NCBI RefSeq assembly: GCF_905404315.1
Contig: NC_066304.1
Coordinates: forward strand, 3,038,001 to 3,102,000
Reading direction: 5' to 3'
DNA: 64,000 nt
Source: Leptidea sinapis
Taxonomy: Eukaryota; Arthropoda; Insecta; Lepidoptera; Pieridae
Position 1 is the stretch's first letter; every line of letters starts with the position of its first letter. A model generated the notes under the pieces. That model had not been told where the DNA came from, searched no databases, and worked only from the letters and a program-made list of their open reading frames with translations. Shown here one piece after another: positions 11,161 through 22,918 of this stretch. A program made the translations under genes and the position numbers.

Positions 11161-11550
11161 TGTTATGACTGTGCCGAAATATCTATATACATCTAGTAAG
11201 TAAATGTTAGGTTATTTTCGTTACGGAATTTCTGGATTCGGTCTCCACGCTCAAGGACCGCGATAGAAGCTATGCAATAGCTTAAAAATATGCATATTCC
11301 ATATTATACAAAAGTATTGGAGCACCAGTTCATGTAATTACATGGTTGGTATTTATAAAGGCGTTTGGCACACGTGACGCTTTTCCAACCCTTAGTGTAC
11401 TCGTGACATTATAATGTCAATAAAACCAGGCCATTAAATTGTAAGAAATGAAGTTGATTGACAATGTACCAGTTAATTAAAATATCACTAGTGAAATTGT
11501 AATATCACGGCTTTGACAATATACCTGCGACATATATATATATATATATA

Positions 11551-11854
11551 CTAGCTGACCCAGCAAACGCTGTATTGCCGATATTAAAATCGCGATACAA
11601 AAGTAACTGTTGATCGTAGATGGGTGAAGTTGTGTGTATTTTAATGCTGACTCATAATCAAACAAATTAAAAAAAAATGTAAAAAAAATTGAAAAAAAAT
11701 CGTGTGGACAACCCTTAACATTTAGGGGGATGAAAAATAGATGTTGTCCGATCCTCAGACCTACCCAATATTCACTTAAAATTTCATGAGAAACCAAGCC
11801 GTTTCGGAGGAGTTCAATGTTTAACACCATGACAGGAAAATTTTATATATTAGA
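11551..11854 (-). mobile_element. Non-autonomous Helitron
   Basis: Starts CTAGCTGACCCAGCAAACG beside a (TA)n tract and ends TATTAGA. In reverse orientation this is a 5' TC start and a 3' hairpin followed by GGGTCAGCTAG. Same subfamily as 16424-16721 and 47183-47493. Another (TA)n tract flanks the far side at about 11860-11878. Confidence 0.75.
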
Positions 11855-11904
11855 CAGATATATATATATATATATATAATATCTTCTTAATCGTGTACGG
11901 TCTT

Positions 11905-12200
11905 GGAGGCACAGGATGCCGGCTAGATTATGTGTACCACAACAGCGCCTATTTTTATCGTTAAGTAGTAATGTGTAAGCATTTTTGTGTTTCGGTCTGA
12001 AGGGCGCCGTAGCTAGTGAAATTACTGGGCAAATTAGATTCAACATCTTACATCTCAAGGTGACGAGCGCAATTGTAGTGCCGCTCAGAACTTTTGGGGT
12101 TTTTCAAGAATCCTTAGCATTAAAATGGGCAGGGCGGTACCAAATACCATCAGCTGAACGTCCTGCTCGTCTCATCCCTAATTTTCATTAAAAAAAAAAC
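11905..12200 (+). mobile_element. ~300-bp A-tailed interspersed element (family A), copy 1
   Basis: Begins CACAGGATGCCGGCTAGATT, contains GCGCCGTAGCTAGTGAAATT and GGTGACGAGCGCAATTG, and ends with CCTGCTCGTCTCATCCC and an A run. More than ten copies of this family occur in the window. The A-tail suggests LINE-mobilised retroposition; no tRNA-like boxes were evident. The family name is not known to me with certainty. Confidence 0.85.
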
Positions 12201-12227
12201 GAGATTATTTATTCAAAGGTATTTCTT

Positions 12228-12683
12228 TTAAATTGTTGGACCGTTTTTATCCCAATTTTTTACTCTTTTAAAGTTAACTTTAAATGAAAGGCGTAACTCA
12301 AGGTGATTTCGATTTGTGTTAAGATGTAATAAGATAAGGCTTTCCGAATAACGAAGCAAAAACGGCCTTATTGTGCGTCTAGTAATAAAAAGAAAGAGTA
12401 TGATTCGTCGAAGAAAAAGCTTGTCACGGAAACCAGCAATGTAGGCGATATTTATTTGACATTGAAAAAGCACGAATACTGGAACTCGGTTTGGGGTTAG
12501 GCACCCATCGATCCTCCTAGAAATGAGGTCGCACCGTTTGACCTTGAGCCGAAGAAACACGAATGCTGCCGAAGCGTCCCGACTGTTTTCATTCATAGAT
12601 GAGAAGGTAAAATGGTTTTCGAATGGTTTCGAATATGTGGAAAGTTGTTTCTTGAGTCTTTTGTGGCAGGCTAGTTTATGCAT
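12228..12683 (-). other. Unsupported 151-codon open frame
   Basis: An uninterrupted minus-strand frame rich in Arg, Phe, Leu and Ile. I recognise no domain, signal or neighbouring exon. It starts inside a partial family A fragment (12663-12720), which argues against a gene. Kept only because it is one of the longer frames outside mobile-element proteins. Confidence 0.12.
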
Positions 12684-12717
12684 ACCATAACGGCGACATT
12701 TTCTGCCGTGAAGCAGT

Positions 12718-12860
12718 AATTCAAATTCAAATATTTTTATTCAAAATAGGATGTGACATCACTTATTGAAAGTCAAAAACTACCACCCATTCCAAAATGA
12801 ATGCCTCAGACCTGAGAAGAGCGGGCGCAACGAACTCAGCGGGCTTTTTTTTTTCATCGA
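12718..12860 (+). mobile_element. Interspersed repeat fragment joined to a truncated family A copy
   Basis: ATTCAAATTCAAATATTTTT followed by GATGTGACATCACTTATTG and CCTCAGACCTGAGAAGAGCG. Related sequence occurs in reverse at about 35815-35935 and 46725-46815. It follows directly on a truncated family A copy at 12663-12720, giving a chimaeric junction. Confidence 0.65.
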
Positions 12861-13535
12861 AAAATTTTGTTTACAAAGTAATATTGTACAATTAAACTTT
12901 CACTCCATTCCTAATCTGTGGTATCATTAAGAAAGTAATTTATGTTATAGTAACCTTTACCACACAAACATTTTTAACAATTCTTTTGAATAACGTAATA
13001 CTTTTGTTATTAACATTTTCTGGGACCAATGGACGCGAAACCAACAACGAACGTGAAACAAATGGAGAAATATATGGAAAATCATGGTGGCCCAAATACA
13101 CGGCTAAGTAGGTTTCTGTCAGTGAGCGGGTGTGACACCCTAATATCGGACTATATTGTGTATTTTTTTTTCAAATGGATCAAAACTGTTTCGTGGTCAA
13201 TTCCTAATTCTTCAGCTATGTCGTAACTACTGATATGTCAATATTGCCCTCATACTTTGACATCAAAATCTCCGGATATAAAACTCATAAGTTACTTTGC
13301 GCTATTATCACTGACAAAGTTTTTTTTTATTACATTATATATATTTATTTTATGAATAAGAAAAGAAATGTTATAAATAATAAGAAGAACATAATATGTA
13401 TAAATTAGATTTTTTTCTTTCATAAATCCACACAATTGCTTTTTTGCGTTTAATTAGTTTACGTGGAGATTTGAATCCGCAAATGTCCGATAGATCGACG
13501 AAAAAATTGAGATGTAAAAAATACGTATTTGTCGT
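12861..13535. other. No gene seen
   Basis: AT-rich; short frames only, for example 13029-13226, which has no recognisable domain. The segment around 13020-13090 is less AT-rich but shows no splice-bounded exon I could defend. Confidence 0.35.
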
Positions 13536-13573
13536 ATCCCGAATTTTTTTGGGATCCCAAAAAAATTCGGGAT
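13536..13573. repeat. Perfect 38-bp palindrome
   Basis: ATCCCGAATTTTTTTGGGA is followed at once by its exact reverse complement, with no spacer. The centre is between 13554 and 13555 (GGGATCCC). It could extrude as a cruciform or be the core of a fold-back element; no longer flanking inverted repeat was seen. Confidence 0.95.
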
Positions 13574-14159
13574 GAAACGAAAAATGCAAGGCGAGTGAAA
13601 GAGATATGTGATTTTTATCTGGTTTTCATTCGTTGTCGTTCTGTTTGTGTGGACAAGGCCTAATATGAACGAAGTATCGGGTAGAAGCAGATAAATAAAC
13701 CTGAGCCTACAATTTGCAATGAAAGCCATTCTAATGAACCTTGGTATCACGCATTAGAATGCGGGGTCGTCTTATCAGCCCGTCAATATTTGCTCTTGCA
13801 TTTTCTATTGGAAATGGCTGCAACCCTCATACTATTTAATAATTACCTACTTTGTTAAACAAACACAGGTAGACCATGACATTGTTTAGAATTATTAAGA
13901 TTTCATTGTTAATATTTTACAATATGTTCATCATTTCCTGAGTATTCTGATTAATTGTATATCTTATAATAATAAAAAATGACTTACATGTTCTTTAAGA
14001 ATTAAAAATTGTAATTGTAAATCTATATCGCTGTAATTGTCAAGGTGTTCAAAAATAACGCTAGGTACAAATATTTAAATTGTAAATTTATATTCATTTC
14101 ATAACTTTATTATTATTTCACCAACATGTCAATAAAACTTTTGTTAAAAATAACACATT

Positions 14160-14275
14160 GCTGAAATGGAAGAGCGGAGACACCTGGTACAGGCATTATT
14201 TGCCTAAAAGGTGACTCCGGCCACTAGCTGCTGTAAACTATGTTTTTAAGAGAAATAAATTATTATTATTATACT
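14160..14275 (+). mobile_element. LINE 3' tail fragment
   Basis: GGAAGAGCGGAGACACCTGG, then GTGACTCCGGCCACTAGCTG and an AAATAAATTATTATT tail. The pattern fits the 3' untranslated end of an RTE-like lepidopteran LINE with a trinucleotide tail; the clade is an inference. Confidence 0.5.
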
Positions 14276-15000
14276 TCAAATACTTAACTATCTTTTAGAA
14301 AGAATGCTAGCGTTTGTATGGTCCTATACTACCGTTACCCCATGGACACGGCAAGACATCCGTCAAAAAAGTGCCAATATCTACTTATTCCTAGACAAAA
14401 ATACCAGAGAAAATTTTTTTTTTTCACCGGGTGTATTATTAATTAACAAAGTGCCACGCTTTTGAAGGCAAAATAATATTAGTATTTATTTGGCTTTAGC
14501 TGACGGCGGCCATTTTTGTTTAGCATACAACGGGAAAATTATTTTATTGAAAAAAATATTATTTTGAAAGAAATCATAAGATAAAATTTATCACGTGTCC
14601 ACAATAGTAAAAATAATACAAAGAATTCAGTTCCAATATTTTTATTTTGACGCGTTAAGTTATGTTATAGTGACAATTTCTCGTAAAACTCCGATAGAGC
14701 GGCGATATGATAGCACGAATCTATCATAAATCACGTTTTTGTTTACAATAACCATGCTTGTTTATCTTGCAACCCGTAACATAAACTGCATAACGATATC
14801 TCAACTATTGTAAGCACAAGTTGATCTTGAGTGGTCGGCGTCGGGTTTGGCGCCGAAACAGCTCAGGAGGTGGATTCTGCGGGGCGTGGGACATGTTGGA
14901 CACATATCATATAAATCAATATAGTGTAGAGTGTATAAGCAAAATAGTGTGGGATGAATGTCAGTATATTATAATAAATGTTTGTGTGTCTACACGTACG
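14276..15000. other. No gene seen
   Basis: AT-rich, with a small GC-richer patch at 14820-14900. A frame at 14821-15114 runs from this patch into the adjacent LINE 3' sequence, so it is not a credible gene. TGGCGCCGAAAC at about 14848 looks like a retroviral-type primer binding site, but no LTR was found beside it. Confidence 0.3.
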
Positions 15001-15026
15001 TTTTGTTTACGTGTTATTTTTTTATA

Positions 15027-15482
15027 TATAAAAGGCAAAAAGGCATTTATTTTCTCAAAATTGATTCCTTTAGAATTCTTTTTGATGTCATTTCTAATAA
15101 CTACTAGATACTAATACCGCTTCGGAAAAAAATGGCACTCTGACAGAGAAGAAGCGGTGCAAGAAACTCTCCCAGCATTCTTTTTTTGCGCTCTTTTCAA
15201 TATGGAGTAATATTATTTACGACAGAACCATTTTTTTATAAAGCATTTAAATTTATTTATAGATAATGCCTGAACAGTGGCTGGGACTTTATTATAGAAG
15301 TGTATACATTTACCCTTAAAGCTATTATGTATCTTATGAAGCCTACTAGAATTAGTCACAAGCAATCCCTTATTTCTAGTGTTATAATAATGAAAATCAC
15401 TATTAAGAGCAAAAAGGTGACGATTTTTGTGAACGTGTAGATACATTAAATTTTCATAAATGTACTGAGAATAAACAGTCAT
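15027..15482 (-). mobile_element. LINE fragment: reverse transcriptase C-terminus plus 3' UTR
   Basis: Minus-strand frame 15213-15482 (89 codons) contains YNTRNKGLLV, GKCIHFYNKVP and NKFKCFIKKW, typical of the region after the reverse transcriptase domain in CR1/Jockey-like LINEs. Its 3' UTR follows at 15027-15212 and includes CTTCTTCTCTGTCAG and ATGACATCAAAAAG. A second copy lies at 35060-35650 on the plus strand, and part of the UTR at 46332-46418. The 5' end is truncated. Confidence 0.8.
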
Positions 15483-15806
15483 AATATTTATTTCTTTAAA
15501 TTAAATTATATTTGTATGTTATACGTCATTTTATTTATGACATAAACTAGCAAATTAAATATGTTGTTGTTCTTACATTGTATAAAAGCGGTAACTTATA
15601 AAAGGCCTTCCGTAACATAAGAAATTACTAACCAAGTCACTATATAGCTGAAAGTTTCCCAAATATTATGAAAATAAAATAAACATATCTTATTAATTTT
15701 ATCTGTAGATTTACGTGGTGATTACTATCATAAGTTTGTCGCGTAGATTAGCGATAGAACAATGAAGTTACGATGCTATAATATTATTTATGTTATAACA
15801 ACATAT

Positions 15807-16050
15807 ACTATTGACACACTTTTTACACAAATTATCTTGCCCCAAGTTAAGCATATATAGCCTGTGTTATGGGTTACAAGACAACGATATATTTAATACA
15901 ATATACTTACTTAAACATACATAAATAAATTTAAACATCCATGACTCGGAAACAAACATCCATATTCATCATATAAATGCTTGCACCTACCGGGATTCGA
16001 ACCCTCTAGCTTAGTAGGTAGGATCGCTAACCACTCGGATATACAGGTCG
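15807..16050 (-). mobile_element. tRNA-derived SINE, copy 1
   Basis: In reverse it has a tRNA-like head with A box and B box (GGTTCGAATCCCGG, slightly altered here), then TTGTTTCCGAGTCATGGATG and CTTGGGGCAAGATAATTTG. Same family as 25027-25715, 47500-47700, 50745-50945 and 51345-51650. Confidence 0.85.
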
Positions 16051-16423
16051 TCAAACATGATCCCAGAAAATATCAAAAAAAAATAAAAAATAAAAAAAGA
16101 TAATTCACCGTAAATAAATAAAATTCCTATAATATCATTTCGGAACGCCCTGTAAGTAAACTAGTAGCCGTGCGCTACAGTAGGCACTGACACAGACTGC
16201 GTACCTACATGTGCAACAATGTAAGGGTGATTATAATTTTGTTTTTGATAATTTGTTTGTTTGAGAATTTCAAAAATAGTGCCAACCTATTACGCAGTAT
16301 AAGAACTTTTTGTAATTATATTAAAGTTCAATTTACTTTATTGAATTTGACACCTATTTATATGCCATTCATTTTCGTTCCTGCGTCTGACTAAGGACTA
16401 AGCAGATACGAATATATACATTA

Positions 16424-16721
16424 CTAGCTGACCCAGCAAACGTTTTATTGCCGATATTTAAATCGCGATACAAAAGTAACTGTTGATCGTAGATGGGTGA
16501 AAACTTGAAGTTGTATGAATTTTTTAATGCTGACTCATAATCAAACAAATTTAAAAAAAAATTTGGTCTGGACCACCCTTAACATTTAGGGGGATGAAAA
16601 ATAGATGTTGTCCAATTCTCAGACCTACCCAATGTGCACTCAAAATTTCATGAGAATCAGTCCAGCCGTTTCGAAAGAGTTTAACTACAAACACCGCGAC
16701 ACGAGAATTTTACATATTAGA
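16424..16721 (-). mobile_element. Non-autonomous Helitron
   Basis: CTAGCTGACCCAGCAAACG to ATATTAGA followed by T. In reverse this is A|TC...hairpin...CTAG|T, the usual Helitron insertion context. Body shared with 11551-11854 and 47183-47493 (GACTCATAATCAAACAAATT, ACATTTAGGGGGATGAAAAA). Confidence 0.8.
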
Positions 16722-17044
16722 TATAACTTTATAATTAATACAAAAATTACTGCGTAAATGGGAAAAAAAAATTTAAATACAGAGAAAAAGATGCGTTGAA
16801 ATAATTTTTAACATCGGACAGTACTAAAGTGTTTTATTATATCTTTTATTACAGCAATGAGCCAAAACGATAATTTGCGTAAATATATAAGCAAATAAAT
16901 GCCAGTGTATGACGTAAGGTGATAGCGAAGGAGTCAATATTTGATATCCCGCCATTACGCCTGTGCCATGAACATTGGAAGCGATAACAGTCTAGTTGCA
17001 ACCAGTAAGCGACATGTGAATGGAATCTTAATAATCTAGGTTGT

Positions 17045-17335
17045 ATGTAGGATGCCGGCTAGATTATGGGCACCACAACGGCGCCTATTTCTGCCGTGAA
17101 GCAGTAATGTGTAAGTATTTCTGTGTTTCGGTCTGACGGGCGCCGTAGTTAGTGAAATTACTGGGCAAATGAGACTTAACATCTTATGTCTCAAGGTGAC
17201 GAGCGCTGTTGTAATGCCGCTCAGAATTTTTGGGGTTTTCCAAGAATCCTGAGCGGTACTGTATTGTAATCTATACGAAATTACCATCAGCTGAATATCC
17301 TGCTCGTCTCGTCCCTTATTTTCATTAAAAAAAAA
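17045..17335 (+). mobile_element. Family A element, copy
   Basis: Near full length, from TAGGATGCCGGCTAGATTAT to CTCGTCCCTTATTTTCATT plus an A run. The minus strand has a 100-codon open frame (17036-17338) that recurs in degraded form in other copies; it is read against the A-tail and is probably incidental. Confidence 0.85.
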
Positions 17336-17409
17336 CAATTACAATTCCATAATGGTGTGAATATTTAATAGCATGTAATTGTAGCTATATTGTAGTTGGA
17401 CCCTAATCA

Positions 17410-17730
17410 AGGCATTGGGAGAGGAACTTGCCGTAACACAGAGATCAATGGAGAGGAGTATGGCCGGTTATAAACTGCAGGATAAGATAAGAAACACTGA
17501 CCTAAGGAAAATTACGAATAAAGTAAAGTGGGGAATGGAGAAAAAGACTTACAGAATGGTACCCAAGAGATGGCAAAAGAAAACGAGGAAGACGAAGAAG
17601 AAGCACACAAGGTGGGAAGATGAAATAAAATTGACAGCAAGACCTTACTGGAGAAGAGATGCCCAAAACAGAAAAGAGTGGAAATCCTTTGCCAATCGGC
17701 ACGCCGAACTAAGAGACATTTTATAGCTTA
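17410..17730 (+). mobile_element. LINE reverse transcriptase C-terminal fragment
   Basis: The frame 17415-17726 reads RSMERSMAGYKLQDKIRN, then WEDEIKLTA and a C-terminal NRKEWKSFANRHAEL. This matches the conserved tail after the reverse transcriptase domain of the LINEs that carry the RSMERSM and RWxDD motifs. Lysine-rich and 5' truncated, with the stop at 17724-17726 and an AT-rich 3' UTR. Confidence 0.8.
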
Positions 17731-17734
17731 AGAT

Positions 17735-18054
17735 TATTGGTTTTTTAAATCTTAATTGTTTTTAGTGCGGAATAAAATGGCTTAATTTTTATTATTAATT
17801 GTAGCTATAACATATTTTAAACTATATTTATTGAGTATTTACTTGTTAAATGTGAATTTTGCACATTCACATTTTCACTTACTTTAACGCAAATATCTAA
17901 TGTAAAAATTCAACTACAAATAAAAAATAAAAAATATAAAATACTGTTTTTTTCAGACTGTTGGCCCATAAGTGTTAGTATTTCTTAGAAACTATGTTAG
18001 TACATAATATTTAATTAATTAACATTGCATAATTGAATTTTTGATTTAATATAA
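17735..18054. other. No gene seen
   Basis: AT-rich sequence following a LINE 3' end; possibly its untranslated tail. No repeat boundary could be placed. Confidence 0.3.
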
Positions 18055-18205
18055 TCAATATAATAAAATTTAATTTAATTTAATTTAATTAATATAATAA
18101 AACTTAATTTAATTTAATTTAATTATTATAATAAAACTTAATTTAATTTAATTTAATTAATATAATAAAACTTAATTCAATTCAATTTAATTTTGATTTG
18201 ATTTA
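18055..18205. repeat. AT-rich minisatellite
   Basis: About four units of roughly 36 bp, each AATATAATAAAACTT followed by several TTTAA steps. The units become imperfect at the right end (TTCAATTCAATTT). Confidence 0.85.
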
Positions 18206-18950
18206 ATTACAAATAAATGCGTTATAATCCTTTAACATTATTTTTTTTACTAAAAGAAAATACTATTTAATTCTTACTGTCTAGTTTGGTTGCGACGAAG
18301 GAGTTTAACTAGGCTATTTAATGGAATAATTCAACAGTTTCACTGTTTATATAAAAAAAAATATCACTTTACATCTGATGCACTTTACTAAGTTTTTAAT
18401 CTATATATTCTTCAACGCATTAGTAAATAAACATTTTAAGTTAAGCATTTAACATTACATTAATTTATTTCCTTTTTAAAGTATGAAAATCGTCCCGTCG
18501 CAGTCGCGGCAGGCTGTGGGTAATAAAGCTAAAACATTTATAAGAATTAACAGATTTTTGGTAGAAAAAGTGTCTCGACGTTTTATGAAGACAGATGTCG
18601 CTCTCAGCCTTCTTCGAAATCTTCCGTGCCTAGTAGACACACCGAATGATGGATGAGCTCTTATCAATACTGATAACCTTCTCCGTACATACCCCGACCC
18701 CCTTACTCCCCGGACTCTTCCACCGCACCCCTCGTGATATTGCGAAACGAACAGTGGAAGTATTGTAAGCAACATTGTCTTTACAGATATTTTAAAGTCG
18801 CTTATATAAAACATCAATACTATAATGTTACAAAAAATATCTTGTTATCTATCAAATAGTTTATTCATAAGATAAGTTCAATATGCAGTTTATTTTACAT
18901 AGAGTTTTAAATACTTAAGTTCAGAGACAACTCAATAGATTTTTAAAATT
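18206..18950. other. No gene seen
   Basis: Mostly AT-rich. A GC-richer block at 18480-18740 contains a 113-codon minus-strand frame without a recognisable domain or splice signals that would connect it to another exon. Confidence 0.3.
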
Positions 18951-18954
18951 CGAA

Positions 18955-19142
18955 TCTTACTGGGCAAATGAGACTTACTATCTCATGTGTGAAGGTGACG
19001 AGCGCAATTGTAGTGCTGCTTAGAATTTATGGGTTTTTCAAGAATCCTGAGCGGGATCACTGCATTGTAATGGGCAGGGCGTATCAATTACCATCAGCTG
19101 AACGTCCTGCTCGTCTCATCCCTTTTTTTTCATAAAAAAAAA
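18955..19142 (+). mobile_element. Family A element, 5'-truncated copy
   Basis: Begins at ACTGGGCAAATGAGACTTAC and keeps the 3' half, including AAGAATCCTGAGCGG, CATCAGCTGAACGTCCTGC and the A run. 5' truncation is typical of retroposed copies. Confidence 0.85.
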
Positions 19143-20085
19143 TATAATACGTAATAATAGTGACTTAGGAAATGAATTAGGGCTCCGCACACGAAAATTA
19201 TCTCTTAATGACCATATCATGGTGGTTAAGCTAAACCAATCCAATTTATAATGAACTAATGAAATGAAACTAATCTTAGTTGAACTATTTAATATTGAAA
19301 TAGTTTAACTTGAGAAAAGCTTAGGTTATAACTTAAATTTTATGTATATTAATAGTAATGTAAGGAAAGGTTATTTATTAATAGAATCTTTTATTGTTTA
19401 TAAAATATATTTTATTCTTAGTTACAAGTCTTGAATAAGTGTTTATTACAATTTTGTGAATGTACATTATTAGTATCATTATTTAATTCTATAAAAGTAA
19501 CAATTGGTTAGAGTCAGAGAGCAGGAGCCTGCCTACGGCTGCCGTATGAGTGAGAGAAAGGGAAGCAAGACAGACTAGCGCCGTAACACGTTACGTTACG
19601 GAGCGGTTAACCCTCCCATAAGAAGTTATAACTCCAAAAAAAAAATCCTTACCAGAATCCTGAATATTATGATAGTATTAACTGCGTTATAACAGGACTC
19701 TGTTTAACGTGTTGCGTTACAGAGATGCAAATAAATTAAAAGTGCATTCAAATTTAGAATCAAGTTAAAAATTGAAGATCGTTTTCTAGACATGTTTTTT
19801 ATGTACTTGACATTGAAGGCTGCTTGTAATGTCAACATATAAATTAATTGTTATTGCTTTTGTTAGGTATTCGATGTTTTATCAAGCTGATATTTTATTT
19901 TAGGATGAATAATCATTACTAAATTAAATTATTATGACTTGTAAGGTAGATTGTTACCGCGGTTATTAAAAAAGCAGGGATTTTTTCAGAATGACTTATA
20001 ATTTAGACGTCAGTATATGATTTAGCGAAAGGAACTTTGTTTTTAATATAATTTAGTCATGACATCCATGGCATGCACATTTATG
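19143..20085. other. No gene seen
   Basis: AT-rich. Two related patches at about 19580-19620 and 19695-19725 contain variants of GTAACACGTTACGTTACGG, perhaps remnants of one repeat. Confidence 0.35.
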
Positions 20086-20089
20086 ATTT

Positions 20090-20340
20090 GCTCCAACTTA
20101 GATCATTTATACGTAGATAGACTATGAAAGCTGTGAAAACGTCGAAAAAAATTTAACTTGACAGTTAACCTCTACTTTGAGCAATTCACGCACACTAACA
20201 CAGAATGTCATACAAATCGGGAGTGTAAGACGTAGCTTATCACGCACACTAAACTTATATTCCTGGTCTGTTTTTATCGGTTGTCTAACAGCAACAGAAT
20301 CAATCTAGACGTAAAAATTATCCAACGTCTCCAATTAAAT
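20090..20340 (+). mobile_element. MITE-like element (family B), copy 1
   Basis: Runs from TTAGATCATTTATACGTAGA to CAATCTAGACGTAAAAATTA, short imperfect inverted ends. Internal signature: GAAAACGTCGAAAAAAATT, CAATTCACGCACACTAACAC, TAAGACGTAGCTTATCACG. Other copies: 23404-23625, 29800-29945, 41200-41365, 45690-45900. No coding capacity. Confidence 0.7.
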
Positions 20341-20704
20341 ACATAGTTTAAAGTCTGTACGGAAAGAGAACCGTCGTGGCATAAAATGGAACTAATATTG
20401 TGACTTTTATATGGCTCATCCTATAAAATATTTATTGAGACGGAATATGAAAACATTATATTCTAAAATAATTTACAAGTATCAAGATGTCATAGTCGTA
20501 GTATTTTGTTGTCAACATTACAAAAGTAGTGGTAATTGAATGAAGCTGCGCCCTCAAATATTATGTCAGTTCTTTTTTCGCATAGACTATAGTAACCTTT
20601 AAAAAATAATAGTTTAAAAAAAACTAAAAAGCACGCTTTATATTAAATTCAACTAAAAAATATAAAATAAATTTAAATTGTAAATAGTGTAAAAAAAAAA
20701 TCAT

Positions 20705-20785
20705 TTTATTGTAAAAAAAAAGCGTGGAGTGTTGAAGAATTATTATTTTAATAATATATTAAAAAGCACCCCACGCTTTTTTAGT
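20705..20785. repeat. Hairpin-forming inverted repeat
   Basis: AAAAAAAGCGTGGAGTG is followed ~40 bp later by its near reverse complement, CACCCCACGCTTTTTT. Likely the ends of a small MITE; AAAAAGCACGCTT at 20626 is a further partial copy. Confidence 0.65.
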
Positions 20786-20989
20786 CAAATTAGTGTAATG
20801 TCATCGGTCCTCGATAAATCTACAAGGTTTTAACGAAATCTAGCCGTTTAAAGTGGGTCAAATTCGCGCCCAAAGGTCGGTCGGTCGTCGAATCGGTTAC
20901 AAACATACAAACATGCAGGTGAAGCTAATATAAAGCGTATAAAATTAATACAACAATACGTAGATGTTGCACGACACCACGCCACAAGT

Positions 20990-21265
20990 TAGTATATCAT
21001 CTCCACCATCTGGATGTGTGGCGGTCCTCCACAGTGCGGTTTTCAAGGAGTTTTCTTCCATGTACTACAAAGCTGTGGAATGAACTTCGTTGTGCGGTGT
21101 TCCCGGGACGATACGACATGGGTACCTTCAAAAAAACGCGTACACCTTCCTTAAAGGCCGGAACCGCTCCTGTGATTTCTCTGGTGTTGCAAGAGATTGT
21201 GGGCGGCGGTGATCACTTAACAACAGGTGACCCGTACGCTCCTTTGTCCTCCTATGCCATAAAAA
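20990..21265 (+). mobile_element. LINE 3' fragment (family of 57.6-60.9 kb)
   Basis: Corresponds to the last ~80 codons of that reverse transcriptase ORF (WRSSTVRFSRSFLP, TKLWNEL, FPGRYDMGTFKK), followed by ACCCGTACGCTCCTTTGTCC and an A run. 5' truncated, with frame breaks. Confidence 0.85.
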
Positions 21266-21959
21266 AAGGTTGCAAAGTTACGCAAACTGCATGGTTCGTT
21301 ATATGTCAGCGCACCCGTCAATGTTGGTGATGATGGCTGGTGCGGATGTCAAACATACCATAACAATATCGCATTTAGCGCATGCTTTTCCAATACTCCT
21401 ACGGTCTTAAAAAAATTGGCATAAAGTAATAACTAAGCATAAACCAAGAATATGTAAAATGTTCACAAATAGACATTTTGCTTACGAATGGTTTGTTCGG
21501 ACGTATAACGTTTCCAGCGTTTCTTTGCAAGGCAGCTTGTCACTCGGAAAACTTCAGAATTATCATTGTATTGGCAGCGTTGTCAACGATATTTTAAGTT
21601 TAAGTTTTTATTTTTTTCAAGTTTATTTGTAAGGCCGCTAGTCTTTTACGTACACTCATGGCGAGGAACTATCGTGCAAATAGCTTCATTACTAGATCCT
21701 GCAGAAGTTATAACGACTTGTTAAATGACGTAGATCTAGATTTATTTTCTACATCTAGCCCAAATTTAAAATAACCTTATCTCATAAGTTCTTCCAGATT
21801 AAAAAATTGTCGTGAAGATAGTTTTAAGGCGTAAAATTAAATTATATCAATAGTTCTGCATAAATTTGGAAACTTTTAAGTAGCCTTCATTAGTTTTTTA
21901 TTTCATGAGTTATAATAGTAATTCTCCCGAATATTAATAAATAAATATTTTTTTAATAA

Positions 21960-22085
21960 AAAAGGGGGACAAAAGAGCATACTTGTCACCTGATGGTAAC
22001 ATCACCACAGCCCATTCAATTTTATAACACCAGAGGAATCACAGGAGCGTTGCTGACTTTATAAAATGTCGACATATGAATTCGA
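21960..22085 (-). mobile_element. LINE 3' fragment, degraded
   Basis: ACACCAGAGGAATCACAGGA and GCGTTGCTGACTTTATAAA match the 3' end of the same LINE family in reverse. The copy is short and diverged. Confidence 0.65.
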
Positions 22086-22417
22086 AAATCCGTACGTCCT
22101 GTAGGTACGTGTCGGGATCGAACGGGGGCTCCGTAATGAGAGTTAAAGTTTCAACCTTTTGTGCCACCGACGCTTCTATATACTAGCGTAAAGACAAACG
22201 GACAGCCCAATAATTTGTGATCGATTTTGATTTGTCAATATGTGTGTTAGCTAACATTGGTTTAACATTGAGAAGAGCTAATGTCAAAAGTGACTGACTG
22301 ATTCTTAATTGTCAATAATAATGTTAAAGTGACAATAGTTACGCTTTGTAAATATATAGACTAGTATATTGTAAGACTATTATAACTACACAAATAAAAT
22401 AAAAAAAAAAATATGTA

Positions 22418-22495
22418 CGATGCGGGACTCGGACCCACGATCTCTGGCGTTCAGTGCCAGTGCTCTAACCAACTGAGCTAACCGTTCGAGTGACG
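22418..22495 (-). mobile_element. tRNA-like element, no acceptor stem
   Basis: On the minus strand GGTTAGCTCAGTTGGTTAGA looks like a D arm/A box, CTGGCACTGAACGCCAG is a perfect anticodon arm (anticodon TGA), and GTGGGTCCGAGTCCCGC a T arm. The acceptor halves do not pair and no long variable arm is present, so it is not a tRNA-Ser. It shares CGTCACTCGAACGGTT with 50040-50235 and 52600-52830. Confidence 0.65.
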
Positions 22496-22529
22496 TATCG
22501 TTACAAAATCTACTATTATAACATACATA

Positions 22530-22645
22530 CATATAATCACGCCTCTTTCCCGTAGAGGTAGGCAGAGACCACTTTTTCCACTTGCTACGATCCTTACATA
22601 CTTGTTTCGCTTCGTCCACTTTCATTATTCCTTTCATACATGCTC
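22530..22645. mobile_element. LINE 3'-type interspersed repeat
   Basis: ATAATCACGCCTCTTTCCCG, GTAGAGGTAGGCAGAGACCA and CATACTTGTTTCGCTTCGTC. I recognise this as a common lepidopteran interspersed sequence, probably a LINE untranslated end; the family was not identified. Confidence 0.5.
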
Positions 22646-22918
22646 TTCGTTTTAGTGTACTCTTGACCTGGCTATTATAAATACTAAGTAAAAAAAACAT
22701 GTAGGTGTTAAATCAGAATTAACATATAAAAATAATATGAATAATAATTACTGCAATTCAATTAGCGAACAAAAGCGAGGTCAACCAACACATAATTACT
22801 TATAATTAATAAATATTTGTCACTACGTTGCCATGTTAAATTAAGACAAACCTCATTATTGGTTTCAATGTGCAGTTTTATTTTTTCTCATACCTCTCTG
22901 CATAGATAATTTACGTCC

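Noticed and set aside
14840..14870. TGGCGCCGAAAC resembling an LTR-retrotransposon primer binding site
   Set aside because: No LTR pair, polypurine tract or gag/pol sequence was seen nearby; a 12-base match is easily chance.
17036..17338. Recurrent minus-strand frame in family A copies (PVISL..APFRPKH..AYTLLL)
   Set aside because: It is read against the A-tail, is broken in most copies, and its similarity between copies is explained by nucleotide identity of the repeat.
18476..18817. 113-codon minus-strand frame
   Set aside because: No recognisable domain or exon context; composition matches local GC variation.
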